Source: Pseudomonadota bacterium (GTDB taxonomy: Bacteria; Pseudomonadota; Alphaproteobacteria; Rhizobiales; Methylopilaceae). From it: 7,199 nucleotides of DNA. The notes beneath the pieces were generated by a model. The model was not told where the DNA came from. It made no database searches and saw only the letters and a program-made list of their open reading frames with translations. The position numbers and the translations under genes are program-made. Where the stretch lies: positions 1 through 7,199 of the forward strand of contig JAEWEX010000222.1 of assembly GCA_023389135.1 (NCBI GenBank). The letters are read 5' to 3'. How positions within the stretch are numbered: position 1 is the first letter of the stretch; each line of letters opens with the position of its first letter. Below, in pieces: positions 5,709 through 7,199 of this stretch.

Positions 5709-7199
5709 ATGGCGACCCAGACACAGGGCGGCGGCGACTTCGTCGACAATCTCGGCAAAGTCTACGGCATCTACACGGGCGGCTTTGCCGCCTTCGTCAT
5801 CCTGCTCGCGATCCTCGAGCAGATGGGCGTGCCGAACCAGATCATCGGCTATCTGTTCGTGTTCTTCACCATCGCGGTCTATGCCGGCATCGGCATCCTG
5901 TCGCGGACGATGCAGGTCTCGGAATACTACGTGGCCGGCCGGCGCGTGCCCGCCGTCTACAACGGCATGGCGACCGGCGCCGACTGGATGTCCGGCGCCT
6001 CCTTCGTCGGCATGGCCGGCACGCTCTACCTGCTCGGCTACGACGGTCTCGCCTTCGTGCTCGGCTGGACGGGCGGCTACGTGCTCGTGGCGATCCTGGT
6101 CGCGCCGTTCCTGCGCAAGTTCGGCGCCTACACCGTGCCCGACTTCCTGTCGGCCCGGTACGGCGGCAACCTCGCGCGCTTCATGGGCATCGTCGTGCTG
6201 TTCGCCTGCTCCTTCACCTATGTGGTGGCGCAGATCTACGCGACCGGCATCATCGCCTCGCGCTTCATCGGCATCTCGTTCGAGGTCGCGGTGTTCGTGG
6301 GCCTCATCGGCATCCTGCTGTGCTCCATGCTCGGCGGCATGCGCGCCGTCACCTGGACCCAGGTCGCCCAGTACATCGTGCTGATCATCGCCTACCTGAT
6401 CCCGGTGATCTGGCTGTCCACCAAGAACTACGGCATCCCGATCCCGCAGCTGGCCTACGGCCAGGCGCTCCAGGAGATCGGCCAGCTCGAGCAGCAGATG
6501 CGCGCGTCCGGCCTCGCCGGCTCCGCGCTGAAGGAGCATGTCGTTCCCTTCACCAGCTACTCGCCGCTGAACTATTTCGCGCTGATCCTGTGCCTGATGG
6601 TCGGCACCGCCTCGCTGCCGCACATCCTGATGCGCTACTTCACCACCCCGAGCGTGCGCGATGCCCGCAAGTCGGTGGCGTGGTCGCTGTTCTTCATCTT
6701 CCTGCTCTACTTCACGGCGCCGTCCTACGCGGCCTTCGCGAAGCTGGAGGTCTACCAGAACGTGATCGGGGCGAGCCTCGAGGCGCTTCCGGCCTGGGTC
6801 TACACCTACGGCCAGATCGGCCTCATGAGCGTCTGCGGCAAGCCGGCCATCGACCCGGCCTCCGTGGCGGCGGCGTGCGGCGCCATCGCCGACCAGGGTG
6901 GTCTCCTGCGCGTGCAGGACCTCGCCATCAACGCCGACGTCATCGTCATCTCGACGCCGGAGATCGCAGGCCTTCCCTATGTGATCTCGGGCCTGGTGGC
7001 GGCGGGCGGCCTCGCCGCGGCCCTGTCCACCGCGGACGGGCTGCTGCTGGCCATCGCCAACGCGCTCAGCCACGACATCTACTACAAGATGGTCGATCCG
7101 AACGCGCCGTCGGCCCGTCGCCTCGTCGTCGCCCGCGTCCTGCTGGTCATCGTCGCCATCGCGGCGGCGGCGACGGCGGCGACACGGCCGGCGGACATC
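5709..7199 (+). CDS. sodium:solute symporter large subunit, acetate-type, 3' truncated
   Basis: The window shows 497 codons without a stop; relatives run to nearly 600 residues, so about 100 C-terminal residues lie beyond the end. The ATG at 5709 follows AGGGGAT and sits 10 bases after the small-subunit stop. It is an inner-membrane sodium-coupled transporter of the SSS family, VC_2705/ActP-like subgroup that works with DUF4212. Visible family features: Y-Y-V-A-G-R-R (73-79); the unwound first core helix G-A-D-W-M-S-G-A-S-F-V-G-M-A-G (90-104); V-P-D-F-L-S-A-R-Y-G (143-152); and L-S-T-A-D-G (439-444), whose S440-T441 align with the Na2 sodium ligands S340-T341 of PutP. Two hydrophilic loops stand out, about 238-285 and 345-420; the second carries C376 and C390 and should be periplasmic. 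Acetate or another short monocarboxylate is the likely substrate, inferred from family and the CrbS/R-like neighbours; pyruvate or propionate remain possible. Confidence 0.92.
   Translation, partial: MATQTQGGGDFVDNLGKVYGIYTGGFAAFVILLAILEQMGVPNQIIGYLFVFFTIAVYAGIGILSRTMQVSEYYVAGRRVPAVYNGMATGADWMSGASFVGMAGTLYLLGYDGLAFVLGWTGGYVLVAILVAPFLRKFGAYTVPDFLSARYGGNLARFMGIVVLFACSFTYVVAQIYATGIIASRFIGISFEVAVFVGLIGILLCSMLGGMRAVTWTQVAQYIVLIIAYLIPVIWLSTKNYGIPIPQLAYGQALQEIGQLEQQMRASGLAGSALKEHVVPFTSYSPLNYFALILCLMVGTASLPHILMRYFTTPSVRDARKSVAWSLFFIFLLYFTAPSYAAFAKLEVYQNVIGASLEALPAWVYTYGQIGLMSVCGKPAIDPASVAAACGAIADQGGLLRVQDLAINADVIVISTPEIAGLPYVISGLVAAGGLAAALSTADGLLLAIANALSHDIYYKMVDPNAPSARRLVVARVLLVIVAIAAAATAATRPADI

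Noticed and set aside
5628..7073. A 481-codon minus-strand open frame antisense to the symporter
   Set aside because: Its composition (mostly Asp, His, Arg, Gly, Glu, Ala) is typical of shadow frames. The plus strand encodes a clear SSS transporter over the same bases.

Overview
This window looks like chromosomal DNA from a GC-rich alphaproteobacterium, probably Hyphomicrobiales/Rhizobiales-like. That placement is inferred from the strong G/C third-position bias, the gene families and their arrangement, not from a marker gene. It holds six protein genes, two of them cut by the window ends. I see no RNA gene, insertion sequence, CRISPR array or phage gene.

Layout: bases 1-700 carry two minus-strand genes, a conserved-looking helical protein of unknown function (89-700) followed by the first 26 codons of a DnaQ-like 3'-5' exonuclease (1-80). 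A 91-base divergent gap leads to a very large plus-strand sensor kinase (792-4310), which joins a 13-helix sodium:solute-symporter-like domain to STAC, PAS, HisKA, HATPase and receiver domains. It meets a minus-strand NarL/LuxR-type response regulator (4317-4991) tail to tail with only 6 bases between them. A 449-base regulatory region (4992-5440) separates that regulator from a plus-strand pair: an 85-residue DUF4212 small membrane subunit (5441-5698) and the large subunit of an acetate/monocarboxylate-type sodium:solute symporter (5709 to the window end, 497 codons seen).

How the genes probably work together: a transporter-fused hybrid kinase, a LuxR-type regulator and an acetate-type symporter match the CrbS/CrbR (MxtR/ErdR) logic known from Vibrio and Pseudomonas, where the pair switches on acetate uptake and activation genes. 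The inference here is that the kinase senses a small carboxylate or its flux, phosphorylates the regulator, and the regulator activates the adjacent symporter operon.

The symporter upstream region supports this with a testable arrangement: two tandem CCGAA(A)GTC elements, an extended -10-like TGCTAGCCT, and a roughly 130-base leader with a 9-bp hairpin. The most interesting protein-level point is that the kinase's transporter domain lacks the Ser-Thr pair that forms the Na2 sodium site in the true symporter next door. I do not see a clearly new system; the unknown gene at 89-700 is the least explained part.
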